NCBI RefSeq assembly: GCF_902459565.1
Contig: NZ_CABPSN010000004.1
Location: forward strand, 186,001 to 250,000
Direction of reading: 5' to 3'
DNA: 64,000 nt
Origin: Pandoraea aquatica
Lineage (GTDB): Bacteria; Pseudomonadota; Gammaproteobacteria; Burkholderiales; Burkholderiaceae
In this document: in pieces, positions 43,500-53,342 of the stretch
Layout of the letters: each line of letters starts with the position of its first letter
Position numbering within the stretch: the first letter of the stretch is position 1
Made by a program: the position numbers and the translations under genes
Notes under the pieces: generated by a model
The model's database searches: none
Seen by the model: only the letters and a program-made list of their open reading frames with translations
Told to the model about the DNA's origin: nothing

Positions 43500-44312
43500 T
43501 TATCGAGCAGGCGTTTCCCGAATGACTTCGACGAGTGTCCAGCGCATGCTCGACGCGTCAGCGGGCGGATTGGCGACAGGTTCGCCGTGGATTTTCACGC
43601 GGTATTCTACGCCGGGCTTCCACTCGAAGCCATCGATGTGGGCATACCAGAGTTCCCATTGCGATTTGCCGGAGTCGTCGGCGGTTCGTACACGCAGGCA
43701 CTTGCGCGGTGCCACACCAACACAGTCCGCCATCTGCGAATCGACGTCGAGAATGCGATCTTCCGTCTTCGTTGCACCGCTCGCGCCTGCCACCGTGCGA
43801 TTGAGCAACGTTTGGGATGCATAGGTGAGTGTCGGACCGTTCGGTGCGCTCAGGATCAATTGCGTGTCACGGCGTTCGAAGCGGGTCATGCTGGCGAGCG
43901 TCTTGAGGTAGCGGTCTTCGAAAGCCATCGAATCCGGGCAGGCCATGCGCGTGGCAGCCGGAGTTTGGATGCTGACCTGTCCCTTGCCGGGGCCGATTGT
44001 GTATTGCCCAAAGATGCGATTGCAGCCGCCGGTGCCGGAGTAGGCCCCCTTGTCATTGAACGTCAGGTTGATGGCGCGCCCTTCGGGCAGGTTCGGGGCG
44101 TCGCTCGTGCCTTCCCATTTCACCAATTGCCAGGTGCCGAGAATGTCCGCAGGGGCAGTCGCTGCTGCGGTGTTATCCGGCGCGCCCGACGCGGTATTGG
44201 CGCCACCACCCGATGGTGCCGCACAACCGGCCAGCATGGCCGCAGGCACAAGGAGCGTCACGAGATAGGACGTCAAGGAGGAAGGCAGGAACGAGAGTAG
44301 GCGTTGAGTCAT
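43500..44312 (-). CDS. META / DUF4377-domain lipoprotein, HslJ-like
   Basis: The protein is 270 aa from the ATG at 44312. A lipoprotein signal (LVTLLVPAAMLAGC) ends at the acylated cysteine near residue 30. A Gly/Ala/Asn linker leads to a META domain (DILGTWQLVKWEG ... FNDKGAYSGTGGCNRIFGQYTIGPGKGQVSI ... TRMACPDSMAFEDRYLKTLASM), as in HslJ. The C-terminal ~80 residues form a DUF4377-type domain (DCVGVAPRKCLRVRTADDSGKSQWELWYAHIDGFEW). Both domains are associated with outer-membrane or heat/novobiocin resistance, but the mechanism is unknown. Confidence 0.85.
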   Translation of the reverse strand: MTQRLLSFLPSSLTSYLVTLLVPAAMLAGCAAPSGGGANTASGAPDNTAAATAPADILGTWQLVKWEGTSDAPNLPEGRAINLTFNDKGAYSGTGGCNRIFGQYTIGPGKGQVSIQTPAATRMACPDSMAFEDRYLKTLASMTRFERRDTQLILSAPNGPTLTYASQTLLNRTVAGASGATKTEDRILDVDSQMADCVGVAPRKCLRVRTADDSGKSQWELWYAHIDGFEWKPGVEYRVKIHGEPVANPPADASSMRWTLVEVIRETPAR

Positions 44313-44495
44313 GATGTTGTATGGGCGTAGTTGCGGAGAGGGCAGGGACGGCGAAAGCGTCGCGCTGAACGTGGGGCGATGTGTTCTAGCGGTGCCGTGA
44401 ATACCATGCATCGTTGACCGGGCAGGCCAGGGGTCAGTTCCTTGCGTAGGCCTTGTGATATTTCCCATTGACATGAAATGCGTCATCGCGAGACC

Positions 44496-45620
44496 TCATG
44501 GCTTTCGGTACGTGATTCGATATATCGCTCCGGCATGGTCATCGCTGATCAGGAGCGAGCCGTCCGGCAGGGTGAGCAGGTCGACGGGGCGACCCCACAC
44601 GGCGTCGTCGTCACCTAACCATCCCTGCGCAAAAACTTCCTGCTTGCTGACATTGCCTTTCGCATCCAGAACCACGCGAACGACCCGGTATCCCACTTTG
44701 CGGCTCCGATTCCACGAACCGTGCTCCGCAATAAAGATACTGCCGCGATAGTCGTCCGGGAACTGCTTGCCCGTGTAAAAGCGCATGCCGAGGGCGGCCA
44801 CGTGGGCACCCAGTTTGGCCGTGGGGGGTGAAAAAGTGCGACACGCCTTTTCGCGGCCGAAGTCGGGGTCGGGGATATTGCCTGCGTGGCAGTATGGGAA
44901 CCCAAAATGTTCTCCCATGCGCGTCAGTCGGTTGAGTTCATCGTCGGGCACGTCGTCGCCGAGCAGATCGCGACCGTTATCTGTGAACCATAGCGTATTG
45001 GTGCCCGGCTGCCAGTCGAATCCCACGGTGTTGCGCACGCCGCGCGCGACGACCCGCCAGTCCGTACCGTCGGGCTTCATGCTGCCGATCATCGCGTAAC
45101 GAATTTCGTCGCGCTTACAGACATTGCAGGGGGCACCGACACCTACATATAGACGCTGGTCCGGGCCGAAGGCGATATACCGCCAGCCGTGGTGACTTTC
45201 TGTGGGAAGTTTGTCGTAGACGACGGCGGGTTGGCCTGGGTTGTCGAGATGGTCTTCGATGTCGTCCAGTCTGACGATGCGCGACACGGCCGAGATATAC
45301 AAAGCGCCATTGCGCATCGCGACCCCGACCGGCATGTTCAGGCCTGACGCCACGGTGCGGACCTTGGCCGCATAGGCGCGAGATGGATCGAGCGTGATGG
45401 CGTAGACGTTGCCTTGGGCCCGGCTGCCGACAAACAACGTGCCTTTCGGGCCGAGTGCCATGCCTCGAGCACCGGGAACCTGATCGGAAAGGACTTCGAC
45501 GTAGAAGCCTTGGGGAAGCGAGAGACGCTCGATGGGAAGGGCGTCGCGCGCCGTCGCCAATTGCGGGGCGCACGCCAGCGCAGCGCAGATAAGCATGACC
45601 GTCCGCGCGGCAATCCGCAT
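44496..45620 (-). CDS. PQQ-dependent-type sugar dehydrogenase (sorbosone dehydrogenase-like)
   Basis: The start at 45620 gives a clean signal peptide (MRIAARTVMLICAALACAPQLATA); the frame reaches an ATG at 45671 that would add 17 less plausible residues. The 374 aa product is a beta-propeller of the soluble glucose/sorbosone dehydrogenase class: LPQGFYVEVLSDQVPGARGMALGPKGTLFVGS, HHGWRYIAFGPDQRLYVGVGAPCNVC, and GRPVDLLTLPDGSLLISDDHAGAIYRI. It would act in the periplasm, with PQQ if that cofactor is available; no pqq genes are here. Confidence 0.85.
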   Translation of the reverse strand: MRIAARTVMLICAALACAPQLATARDALPIERLSLPQGFYVEVLSDQVPGARGMALGPKGTLFVGSRAQGNVYAITLDPSRAYAAKVRTVASGLNMPVGVAMRNGALYISAVSRIVRLDDIEDHLDNPGQPAVVYDKLPTESHHGWRYIAFGPDQRLYVGVGAPCNVCKRDEIRYAMIGSMKPDGTDWRVVARGVRNTVGFDWQPGTNTLWFTDNGRDLLGDDVPDDELNRLTRMGEHFGFPYCHAGNIPDPDFGREKACRTFSPPTAKLGAHVAALGMRFYTGKQFPDDYRGSIFIAEHGSWNRSRKVGYRVVRVVLDAKGNVSKQEVFAQGWLGDDDAVWGRPVDLLTLPDGSLLISDDHAGAIYRITYRKP

Positions 45621-45798
45621 GGGCCATGGCAGGAGGAAGGAGAGTGAGTATCCGTCGGGAAATCGTCGCATGCAGGACTCGCTTCACACCAAGGATGCGT
45701 GCATTGTAGACCAGCGGTTATCGGGGCGCGGCACCGCCGCCCAAGCCCCTTAATATAGAGGGGCCGATACGAGGCGTACTTTCCCTTTGGCGAAGTGT

Positions 45799-45827
45799 TT
45801 GTTTTGACGAGGGTTTTGCGCTATAAT
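45799..45827 (+). promoter_or_regulatory. Predicted promoter of the rpsP operon
   Basis: TTGTTT (45799-45804) and TATAAT (45822-45827) with a 17-base spacer, 45 bases before the rpsP ATG. Confidence 0.6.
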
Positions 45828-45872
45828 CACGCGTTTTCTGTCCGAACACTTCTGGATTCACAAGGATTTAAT

Positions 45873-46124
45873 ATGGTCGTTATCCGCCTGGCTCGCGGCG
45901 GCGCGAAGAAGCGCCCGTTCTACAACATCGTTGCAACCGACTCGCGTAACCGTCGCGATGGCCGCTTCATCGAGCGTATTGGCTTCTACAACCCGGTCGC
46001 TGCCGAAGGCACGGAAGGTCTGCGCATTGCTCAAGACCGTCTGACGTACTGGCAAGGCGTTGGCGCACAACTGTCGCCGACCGTGGCTCGTCTGATCAAG
46101 CAAGGCGCCAAGGCTGCTGCCTAA
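45873..46124 (+). CDS. rpsP: 30S ribosomal protein S16
   Basis: The 83 aa product from the ATG at 45873 has the canonical S16 sequence ([41 protein letters not shown]). It binds 16S rRNA in early 30S assembly. It is the first gene of the rpsP-rimM-trmD-rplS operon. The in-frame codons upstream to 45795 belong to the promoter region. Confidence 0.98.
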   Translation: MVVIRLARGGAKKRPFYNIVATDSRNRRDGRFIERIGFYNPVAAEGTEGLRIAQDRLTYWQGVGAQLSPTVARLIKQGAKAAA

Positions 46125-46251
46125 GCTTTCAGATAGTCGAGTGGTACGCATTGCTGTCGGTTTGCCGATGGCATGAGAATTGAACGGCGGTGCATGCTCC
46201 CGAGCAATCTGGGGCAAGCATCGCCGTGTGTTCGTCACAAGGTTGGATTGC

Positions 46252-46893
46252 ATGGTTCGTTCCGCACGTGAGCGTGTACCGCTGAAAATCGGTGCAGAAG
46301 CGCGTCGCGCCTCCGGCATGCGCGCCGAGCAGGTGCTCGCCCCGGTAACCGAGGTGCCCGACGATCTCGTCGAGCTCGGTTATATCGGCGATGCCTACGG
46401 GATTCGCGGCTGGATCAAGGTGCAGCCGCACACGGGTGACGGCGAAGGCCTGTTATCCGCAGATTGCTGGTATTTCCGTCGTCCCGGCGAGTCGGCCTAC
46501 ACCAAGGCCAACGTGCTGCACAGTCGGGGGCATTCGGGAACCGTTGTTGCGCAATTGCGCGGCAGTGAGAACCGGACGTCCGCCGAGGCGCTCAAGGGCC
46601 TTCAGGTCTGGGTGCCGCGCAGTGCATTCCCGTCGGCCGGCGAAGACGAGTTTTACTGGGTCGACCTGATCGGCGCCCAGGTGACGAATTTGCAGGATGA
46701 ATCGCTCGGCAAGGTTGTCGGTTTACTGGATAACGGCGTACACACCGTTTTGCGCGTCGTGTATGACGTACCTGCTGCCGATGACCATCCGGCGAAAACC
46801 GCTGAGCGGTTGATCCCGTTTGTTGGTCAGTACGTCCAGACCGTCGACACCGAGGCGGGACGCATTGTGGCTGACTGGGGTCTCGATTATTGA
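46252..46893 (+). CDS. rimM: Ribosome maturation factor RimM
   Basis: The start chosen is the ATG at 46252 (AAGG upstream), giving 213 aa; an ATG at 46318 also leaves the conserved part intact. The RimM N-terminal barrel (DLVELGYIGDAYGIRGWIKVQPHTGD) and C-terminal PRC-like domain (EFYWVDLIGAQVTNLQDESLGKVVGLLDNGVHTVLRV ... RLIPFVGQYVQTVDTEAGRIVADW) are complete. RimM assists maturation of the 30S head around S19. It is 127 bases after rpsP. Confidence 0.96.
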   Translation: MVRSARERVPLKIGAEARRASGMRAEQVLAPVTEVPDDLVELGYIGDAYGIRGWIKVQPHTGDGEGLLSADCWYFRRPGESAYTKANVLHSRGHSGTVVAQLRGSENRTSAEALKGLQVWVPRSAFPSAGEDEFYWVDLIGAQVTNLQDESLGKVVGLLDNGVHTVLRVVYDVPAADDHPAKTAERLIPFVGQYVQTVDTEAGRIVADWGLDY

Positions 46894-46953
46894 GATACCG
46901 ATTGACCGCCTGGTCGTTGTTGCGTCCGGGCACCTCTGGACGGAACCGGTCTG

Positions 46954-47724
46954 ATGCAGTTTGACGTCGTCACGCTCTTTCCCGAGATGTTTCGGGCACT
47001 GACCGACTGGGGCGTCACCAGCCGGGCGCTCAAGCAGTCGCGCTACGGTCTGCGGTTTTGGAATCCGCGTGACTTCACGCATAACAATTACCGCACGATC
47101 GACGATCGCCCCTACGGCGGTGGTCCGGGCATGGTGATGTTGGCCAAGCCGCTGGATGATGCAATCGCAGCCGCAAAGGCCGCTCAGGCGCAAGCCGGTG
47201 TCCCGCGTGGTCGCGTGTTGCTGATGTCGCCGCAAGGTAAGCCGCTGACGCATCGCCGGGTGGTCGAGCTGCGCGAGCAGGAGCAGGGCTTGATTCTGCT
47301 GTGCGGTCGTTACGAGGCGATCGATCAACGCTTGATCGACCGCGTGGTCGACGAAGAAGTCAGTGTCGGTGATTTTGTGCTGTCGGGTGGGGAGTTGCCC
47401 GCCATGGCGCTGATGGATTCGCTGATCCGGCTACTGCCGGGCGCGCTGAACGACGAACAGTCGGCAGAGCAAGACAGCTTTGTGAATGGCTTGCTGGATT
47501 GTCCGCATTACACGCGGCCCGAAGAATACGAAGGCGTGCGCGTGCCCGATGTGCTGTTGGGCGGGCATCACGCAGAGATTGAAAAGTGGCGGCGCCGTGA
47601 GGCGTTGGCCAATACCTGGCACAAGCGTCCCGATCTGATCGAGAGTGCGCGTGCCAACGGATTGCTCAGCCGTGCCGATGAGGCGTGGCTGACAAGCCTG
47701 CGGGCCGATACGTCGGCCAAGTAG
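46954..47724 (+). CDS. trmD: tRNA (guanine-N1-)-methyltransferase TrmD
   Basis: This 256 aa SPOUT methyltransferase methylates G37 of tRNAs to prevent frameshifting. Family signatures are [39 protein letters not shown] and the knot region [35 protein letters not shown]. Complete and normal length. Third gene of the operon. Confidence 0.98.
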   Translation: MQFDVVTLFPEMFRALTDWGVTSRALKQSRYGLRFWNPRDFTHNNYRTIDDRPYGGGPGMVMLAKPLDDAIAAAKAAQAQAGVPRGRVLLMSPQGKPLTHRRVVELREQEQGLILLCGRYEAIDQRLIDRVVDEEVSVGDFVLSGGELPAMALMDSLIRLLPGALNDEQSAEQDSFVNGLLDCPHYTRPEEYEGVRVPDVLLGGHHAEIEKWRRREALANTWHKRPDLIESARANGLLSRADEAWLTSLRADTSAK

Positions 47725-47827
47725 GCAGCGGATGTCGTCATGGGGACGGCATTCGGTTTGAACCCATCCTCTGTCGGGGCCGGCTCGCCGGTATATAACG
47801 CCGACACGATGGCACAAGGAGTGGTAA

Positions 47828-48217
47828 ATGAATCTGATCGCTAAGATCGAGCAAGAAGAAATCGCGCGTTTGACCGCGAACAAGACGATCCCCGAGTTCG
47901 CCCCCGGCGACACCGTGATCGTTAACGTGAACGTGGTTGAAGGTACCCGCAAGCGCGTTCAGGCCTACGAAGGCGTCGTGATCGCCAAGCGTAACCGTGG
48001 TCTGAACTCGGGCTTCATCGTTCGTAAGATTTCGTCGGGTGAAGGCGTTGAGCGTACGTTCCAGACGTACTCGCCGCTGATCGCCAGCATCGAAGTCAAG
48101 CGTCGTGGTGACGTTCGTCGCGCGAAGCTGTACTACCTGCGTGAGCGTTCGGGCAAGTCGGCACGTATCAAGGAAAAGCTCACGTTCAAGAGCAAGACCG
48201 TCGCTGCTGCCGAGTAA
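47828..48217 (+). CDS. rplS: 50S ribosomal protein L19
   Basis: This 129 aa protein has the canonical L19 core ([62 protein letters not shown]) and sits at the 30S-50S interface. AGGAGTGG precedes the start. Last gene of the operon, followed by a strong terminator. Confidence 0.98.
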   Translation: MNLIAKIEQEEIARLTANKTIPEFAPGDTVIVNVNVVEGTRKRVQAYEGVVIAKRNRGLNSGFIVRKISSGEGVERTFQTYSPLIASIEVKRRGDVRRAKLYYLRERSGKSARIKEKLTFKSKTVAAAE

Positions 48218-48272
48218 GTCGGACGCTGCTACGCCCGGCGACCTCGTGGCCGGGCGCAGCAAAGCCGCATGG

Positions 48273-48299
48273 AAAAAGCACCCCTCGGGGTGCTTTTTT
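48273..48299 (+). terminator. Rho-independent terminator of the rpsP-rplS operon
   Basis: A 12-bp perfect stem (AAAAAGCACCCC / GGGGTGCTTTTT) with a 2-base gap at the tip and a final T-run, 55 bases after rplS. Confidence 0.93.
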
Positions 48300-48446
48300 C
48301 GTTTCGGCGCGGCGTCGATTGCGATGCGGCGGTGCGTCATAACCTCGGTATGCCGTGAATTGCCGGGGGAATGGCATTTTCTTCGTGCGCACGCGCTTTG
48401 CGCATCCTCGCTAAAATAGCGAAGTTCTTCATCTTCAAAGGTCTAC

Positions 48447-49130
48447 GTGGCGCCACCTCTCATCCTGCATCCTGAAGCCTTACCCATCGTCTCGACGGGG
48501 GAAGGGGAGCCGGTGCCGGCAGAGCGGTTGACCCCCTCAGCGTTGCGTGACCGTCTTGCCAGTCCGCCAATCTGGACTCCTGAGTCGGGGGTCGGCGATC
48601 TGATATCCCCCACGATGTTCACACCGCGAGCCGCTGCAGTGCTGGTGCCGTTAGTGTTGCGTCCGCATGGCACGACCGTACTCCTCACGAAGCGCACGCA
48701 GCATTTAAGTACGCACGCCGGACAAGTGAGCTTTCCGGGCGGGAGCCGCGAGCCGGACGATCCGACGCCGATCGCGACCGCGCTGCGCGAATCTCGCGAG
48801 GAAATCGGACTAGACGCCGGAGCGGTCGAGGTCATTGGCAGCCTGCCGGATTATGTGACGGGCACGGGGTTTCGCGTCGCGCCGGTCGTCGGTCTGGTCA
48901 AGCCGCCGTTCGATCTGGTCGCGGATACGGGCGAAGTGGACGAGATCTTCGAAGTGCCGCTCGATTTCCTGATGAACCCCGCGCATCACCAGATTCGCGT
49001 TTTCAACTATCAGGTTGGCGAGCGTCGTTTTTATGCGATGCCGTACCCCAAGCCCGCAGGCGGCGAGTACTTCATCTGGGGCGCAACGGCAGGCATGCTT
49101 AGAAATTTCTATCAACTTCTGCGGGCCTGA
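48447..49130 (+). CDS. NUDIX hydrolase, CoA pyrophosphatase type
   Basis: The protein is 227 aa starting with GTG at 48447 after AAAGG. The Nudix box is recognisable (GGSREPDDPTPIATALRESREEIGLD), preceded by LLTKRTQHLSTHAGQVSFPGG, which is the NudL/UPF0035 motif of CoA pyrophosphatases. It would hydrolyse CoA derivatives to phosphopantetheine and 3',5'-ADP. An N-terminal extension of about 60 residues precedes the domain, as in other Burkholderiales copies. It begins the gene run nudix - cobD-like. Confidence 0.9.
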   Translation: MAPPLILHPEALPIVSTGEGEPVPAERLTPSALRDRLASPPIWTPESGVGDLISPTMFTPRAAAVLVPLVLRPHGTTVLLTKRTQHLSTHAGQVSFPGGSREPDDPTPIATALRESREEIGLDAGAVEVIGSLPDYVTGTGFRVAPVVGLVKPPFDLVADTGEVDEIFEVPLDFLMNPAHHQIRVFNYQVGERRFYAMPYPKPAGGEYFIWGATAGMLRNFYQLLRA

Positions 49131-49289
49131 CTGCGGATCCCGCTGCGGACGTAGCGCGAAAGTCGATTCGATTCTGCAAATTGCCTGCTTGAATTGACAG
49201 GCAAGTGCGTCGCGAAGGCACGCGGGGCGGGCATTTGCGAGAAGCTGTGCTATCGTTACACCATTCCGTCCGGTGATCTGATCGCACGC

Positions 49290-50228
49290 ATGACATTCTT
49301 CTCGGTACTCCTCGCGCTGATCTTTGAGCAGGTGCGTGCCCTCTCCACGCAAAACCCGATCTACAACCTGATCCGCTCCCACGCGACCCATACCTCGCAG
49401 TCGTTCGATGCCGGACAGCCGCGCCATGGTGTCCTCGCGTGGCTGGTCGTGGTGGTGCCGTTCGTCCTGGTTGTCGGTGTCGTCTATTACCTGCTCATGC
49501 GGGTCAATATTTTCCTTGGCTTCGCCTGGAATGTGCTCATCGTCTACCTGACGATGGGGTTCCGGCAGTTCAGCCACTATTTCACCGATATCCACGTCGC
49601 GCTGAATAACGACAACGTGAATGAAGCGCGCGAAATCCTGCGTCAATGGATTGGCATCGACACCGTCGATATGCCGGTAGACGAGATTGTGCGTCACACG
49701 CTGCTGCACGCAGTGATCGCCTCGCATCGTCACGTGTTCGGTGTGTTTTTCTGGTTCCTGATGCCGGTGGGTCCGGCCGGGGCTGTGCTGTATCGTCTCG
49801 CCGAGTATCTCTCGCGCCGATGGACCGAAGCAGCCCCCGATCGCAGCCCGGCCTTCGGTGCGTTTGCACGCAAGGCGTTCTATGTGATCGACTGGGTGCC
49901 GGCGCGTCTGACCGCTATCGGCTTTGCGATTGTCGGGAACTTCGAAGATGCCATCTACGCTTGGCGTCACTTTGCCAAGCAGTGGCCGAACGAGAACGAA
50001 GGCATTTTGTTGGCCGCGGGTAGCGGCGCGCTCGGCGCGCGACTGACGGGCCCGCTCGCCGAGGTCTCGAGCGTCGACGCGCTCAACCAGGGGGATGACG
50101 CCGTTCTGCCGGTCGGTGGCGAGTGCACGCCGCGGACCTTGCAGGCGGCCGTCGGACTGGTCTGGCGAGCCGTGCTGCTGTGGATGTTGTTATTGCTTTT
50201 GCTGACGCTCGCCGTATGGTTGGGCTGA
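49290..50228 (+). CDS. CobD/CbiB-family integral membrane protein
   Basis: The protein is 312 aa from the ATG at 49290 (upstream codons to 49194 have no conserved character). It has an N-terminal TM segment, two central ones (LAWLVVVVPFVLVVGVVYYLL, NIFLGFAWNVLIVYLTMGFRQFSHYF) and C-terminal hydrophobic stretches. It is of the CobD/CbiB/AmpE-like fold, but no cobalamin gene is nearby and this position next to the nudix and rsgA genes is conserved in Burkholderiales. A role in cobinamide synthesis is therefore doubtful; AmpE-like signalling is an alternative. Confidence 0.82.
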   Translation: MTFFSVLLALIFEQVRALSTQNPIYNLIRSHATHTSQSFDAGQPRHGVLAWLVVVVPFVLVVGVVYYLLMRVNIFLGFAWNVLIVYLTMGFRQFSHYFTDIHVALNNDNVNEAREILRQWIGIDTVDMPVDEIVRHTLLHAVIASHRHVFGVFFWFLMPVGPAGAVLYRLAEYLSRRWTEAAPDRSPAFGAFARKAFYVIDWVPARLTAIGFAIVGNFEDAIYAWRHFAKQWPNENEGILLAAGSGALGARLTGPLAEVSSVDALNQGDDAVLPVGGECTPRTLQAAVGLVWRAVLLWMLLLLLLTLAVWLG

Positions 50229-50277
50229 TTGGGCCGGTTAGCTGACGCTTAGGCGCAAGTCGCGATAACGTAAAAAG

Positions 50278-50303
50278 AAAACCCCGCTGAGGCGGGGTTT
50301 TTT
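50278..50303. terminator. Terminator between convergent cobD-like and rsgA genes
   Basis: ACCCCGC / GCGGGGT stem with a TGAG loop extended by AAA/TTT and followed by T residues on the plus strand; A-rich on the other side, so probably bidirectional. Confidence 0.9.
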
Positions 50304-50339
50304 GTTGCTGTGAGTTACGACGTCTGTCAGTACGCCGTC

Positions 50340-51281
50340 TCAATAGGGGATCTGCTGCTCCGACTCGTGAACGAGTTGTGCATAAAGCGCGTGACGTTGA
50401 CGAGAAATGCGCCCGTCCTCGACAGCCTCGAGAATTGCACAGCCCGGTTCTTTCAAGTGATGGCAGTTGTAGAACCGGCACCCGGTGAGCAGCGGACGAA
50501 ACTCGGGAAAAGCACGTTCAAGTGCACCTTCCTTCAGGTGATGCAACCCAAATTCCTGAAAGCCGGGCGAGTCGATCAGCAATCCGCCTTCGGGCAGATG
50601 GAAGATTCGTGTGAAGGTCGTCGTGTGCTTGCCTGAGTTCAACACCGTGGAGATCTCACGCGTTGCGGCGTCGGCATCGGGGACGACAAGGTTCACAAGA
50701 CTTGATTTCCCCATGCCGGACTGACCGAGCAGCAACGACGACTGATGGGCCAGTCGCGGCAACAGCAGGGCGGTGGCGGCGTCGGGATCTGCACGAACGG
50801 AGAGTTCCAGTACTTCGTAACCCAGCGCGCGATACGGCGCAAGACGTTCTCGTGCGGCGGGCAGTGCGGCTGTCACGTCCGTCTTGTTCAGCACGATCAG
50901 CGGACGCAATTCGTTCGCTTCGGCAGCCACAAGCGCGCGCCCGAGCAGGTCTTCGCTGAAATAGGGCTCCGTCGCCAGCATGATCACCAACTGGTCGATG
51001 TTGGCGGCAAACAGCTTGCTCTTGAACTGGTCCGAACGGTAGAGCAGGTTGCGACGCGGCAAAATCTCCTCGATGACACCCTGATCACCCGTGCGCGCCC
51101 ATGCGACCTCATCGCCGACAGCGATCTCGCTCTTCTTGCCGCGCGGGAAGCACAGCACCGTTTCCCCATCGTCGGCTTCGACAACGTAGTGGCGGCCGTG
51201 CGCTGCGGCCACACGGCCATGGCGTCGTTCCTGCGCGGTCGTCTCGACGGGCGCAGCCTTACCTTTCACGCCGCGCTTCAT
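50340..51281 (-). CDS. rsgA: Ribosome small-subunit-dependent GTPase RsgA
   Basis: This 313 aa protein is a circularly permuted GTPase: the G4 motif (VLNKTDVT) precedes the G1 P-loop ([14 protein letters not shown]) and G3 (DSPGFQEFG). An N-terminal OB fold and a C-terminal zinc site ([15 protein letters not shown]) complete the RsgA architecture. It promotes late 30S maturation. Its ATG overlaps the stop of the M48 peptidase gene (ATGA), so the two are translationally coupled. Confidence 0.96.
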   Translation of the reverse strand: MKRGVKGKAAPVETTAQERRHGRVAAAHGRHYVVEADDGETVLCFPRGKKSEIAVGDEVAWARTGDQGVIEEILPRRNLLYRSDQFKSKLFAANIDQLVIMLATEPYFSEDLLGRALVAAEANELRPLIVLNKTDVTAALPAARERLAPYRALGYEVLELSVRADPDAATALLLPRLAHQSSLLLGQSGMGKSSLVNLVVPDADAATREISTVLNSGKHTTTFTRIFHLPEGGLLIDSPGFQEFGLHHLKEGALERAFPEFRPLLTGCRFYNCHHLKEPGCAILEAVEDGRISRQRHALYAQLVHESEQQIPY

Positions 51282-52525
51282 GCATGCCCCAGCAAACGGT
51301 CGATGCGTTGCGACGCAGGAGGGTGCGAGTAGTAAAACGCCGTGTAGACGGGATCAGGCGTGAGCGTCGACGCGTTGTCCTGATACAACTTCACGAGTGC
51401 ATTCACCAGATCGCCCGCCTGCGTTTGACTCGCAGCGAAGGCGTCGGCTTCAAACTCATGCTTGCGCGACGTCAGGCTATTCAGTGGACTGGCAAAGAAC
51501 CCGAACACGGGCAACACAAGGAAGAAGAGCACAAGCGCGAGCGCATTGTTGCTGCCGGTCATCGACGGCATGACGCCCAGTTCGGTGTAGAACCACGTGC
51601 GTCCGATCAGCCAGCCGAGCAGCGCCAGGAAGGCGAGCGACAACGCGAAGGCGACCACCAGGCGCTTGGTGATGTGACGACGCTTGAAGTGTCCCAGTTC
51701 GTGCGCGAGCACAGCTTCGATCTCGGCAGGCGAGAGACGCTCGATCAGCGTGTCGAAGAAGACGATGCGCTTGGCTCGGCCAAAACCACTGAAATAGGCG
51801 TTGCCGTGCGCCGAACGCTTCGACCCGTCCATCACAAAAAGACCGCGCGCCGCGAAACCGCAACGCTGCATCAGCCCTTCGATACGTTGCGCCAGTGAGG
51901 CATCGGACAACGGTTCGAACTTGTTGAACATCGGCGCGATCACGTGCGGGAAGATGAACTGGACGAACAAATTGAACGCAACCCACACAACCCACGTGTA
52001 CACCCACCACAAGGGGCCCGCGCGGTCCATCAGCCACAGCACGACGAACAGCAGCGGCAACCCGAGCACCACACCCACGGCGGTGCCTTTGACCATATCC
52101 GCAATGAACAGCCCGAGCGACATGCGGTTGAAGCCGAAACGTTGCTCGATGACGAACTGACGAATGTAGGTGAAGGGCAGGTCGACGACGCCCGAAATGA
52201 GCAGCACGGCGGCGATCAGGGCAATTTGCCCGACGTAGCCTTCGCCAAGCCATTCGGAGATACCGATGTGCAGCAGATTCAGGCCGCCGAGCAACGTAAA
52301 GGCGACCAGCAACACCGCCTGCGCGAAGATCTCGGCCATGCCGAGGCGGGTGCGGGCGACGGTGTAATCGGCCGCGCGCTGATGATCGGTCAGCGTGATC
52401 GTGTCGGCGAAGCGCTCGGGGATAGTGGCGCGATGGGCGACCACGTAGCGGACCTGTCGGGCGGCCAGCCAGAGCTTGGTCATGACCATCGCCAGCAGGA
52501 AGATCACGAAGAGATAAGTGAACAT
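51278..52525 (-). CDS. M48-family membrane metallopeptidase (Ste24-like)
   Basis: The protein is 415 aa from the ATG at 52525, which starts a clear TM segment ([20 protein letters not shown]). The zinc motif HELGH lies in [18 protein letters not shown], and the third ligand in the E of [11 protein letters not shown]. Several TM helices and length match CAAX-protease/Ste24-like M48A enzymes. It acts in the inner membrane on an unknown substrate. Gene order orn / M48 / rsgA is conserved in Burkholderiales. Confidence 0.93.
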   Translation of the reverse strand: MFTYLFVIFLLAMVMTKLWLAARQVRYVVAHRATIPERFADTITLTDHQRAADYTVARTRLGMAEIFAQAVLLVAFTLLGGLNLLHIGISEWLGEGYVGQIALIAAVLLISGVVDLPFTYIRQFVIEQRFGFNRMSLGLFIADMVKGTAVGVVLGLPLLFVVLWLMDRAGPLWWVYTWVVWVAFNLFVQFIFPHVIAPMFNKFEPLSDASLAQRIEGLMQRCGFAARGLFVMDGSKRSAHGNAYFSGFGRAKRIVFFDTLIERLSPAEIEAVLAHELGHFKRRHITKRLVVAFALSLAFLALLGWLIGRTWFYTELGVMPSMTGSNNALALVLFFLVLPVFGFFASPLNSLTSRKHEFEADAFAASQTQAGDLVNALVKLYQDNASTLTPDPVYTAFYYSHPPASQRIDRLLGHA

Positions 52526-52627
52526 GCGCTTATGAAGAATCTGAAGTATGCGAGAATTATAAGTTCTTTCGACCGGCGGGGCGCCGTGCCGGTCGCCATC
52601 CGATGCGTTTTCCAGAGTCTTCCGATC

Positions 52628-53245
52628 ATGTCCTCCACTCCATCCCAAAATCCTACGCCTGCCGACGCCGAAAAGACGCTTGCGCGCGCCGAATTCAATT
52701 TGGTCTGGCTCGACATGGAAATGACCGGTTTGCAGCCTGACAGCGACCGCATTATCGAAGTGGCGGTCGTCGTCACCGATTCGGCGCTGACGCGTCGTAT
52801 CGAGGGCCCGGTCTTCGCCATCCACCAGTCGGACGCCGTGCTCGACGGCATGGACGACTGGAACAAGTCGACTCATGGCCGCTCGGGACTGATCGACCGT
52901 GTGAAGGCATCGCCTGTTGACGAGGCGTCCGCCGAGACGCAACTGATCGAGTTTCTGAATCAGTATGTGCCGCCGAACAAGTCGCCGATGTGCGGCAATT
53001 CGATTTGCCAGGATCGTCGTTTCATGGCGCGTTACATGCCCAAGCTCGAAGCGTTCTTCCACTACCGGAATCTGGACGTCAGTACGCTCAAGGAACTGTG
53101 CCGTCGCTGGGAGCCCACGGTGTACAAGGGCTTCACCAAGCGCGCCGCGCATACGGCGCTGGCGGATATTCATGAGTCGATCGACGAGCTCGTGTACTAC
53201 CGCGAGCACTTCCTGAAGACGACGGTGCCCGGCGCTTCGGCTTGA
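52628..53245 (+). CDS. orn: Oligoribonuclease
   Basis: The protein is 205 aa from the ATG at 52628; the long upstream open frame is antisense to the M48 gene. It is a DEDDh 3'-5' exonuclease: motif [38 protein letters not shown], and motif [14 protein letters not shown]. It degrades 2-5 nt RNA fragments and pGpG to mononucleotides. Divergent from the M48 gene. Confidence 0.96.
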   Translation: MSSTPSQNPTPADAEKTLARAEFNLVWLDMEMTGLQPDSDRIIEVAVVVTDSALTRRIEGPVFAIHQSDAVLDGMDDWNKSTHGRSGLIDRVKASPVDEASAETQLIEFLNQYVPPNKSPMCGNSICQDRRFMARYMPKLEAFFHYRNLDVSTLKELCRRWEPTVYKGFTKRAAHTALADIHESIDELVYYREHFLKTTVPGASA

Positions 53246-53264
53246 TTGCGCGGTCTCCAAACAC

Positions 53265-53290
53265 AAACGCCAGCGAATTCGCTGGCGTTT
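53265..53290. terminator. Terminator between orn and mog
   Basis: A perfect palindrome with AAACGCCAGC / GCTGGCGTTT arms around GAATTC, followed by TGTTTT. It lies between convergent genes. Confidence 0.85.
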
Positions 53291-53342
53291 TGTTTTGACT
53301 CGTAGAAAGAAGGGGCGCGGCCGTCCTGGCGGATTAACCCGA

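Noticed and set aside
41913-44300. Long plus-strand open frame of almost 800 codons over the DUF2520, TM2 and lipoprotein genes
   Set aside because: Arg/Gln/His-rich translation without family features, antisense to three genes with clear motifs; its start lies inside the LexA box.
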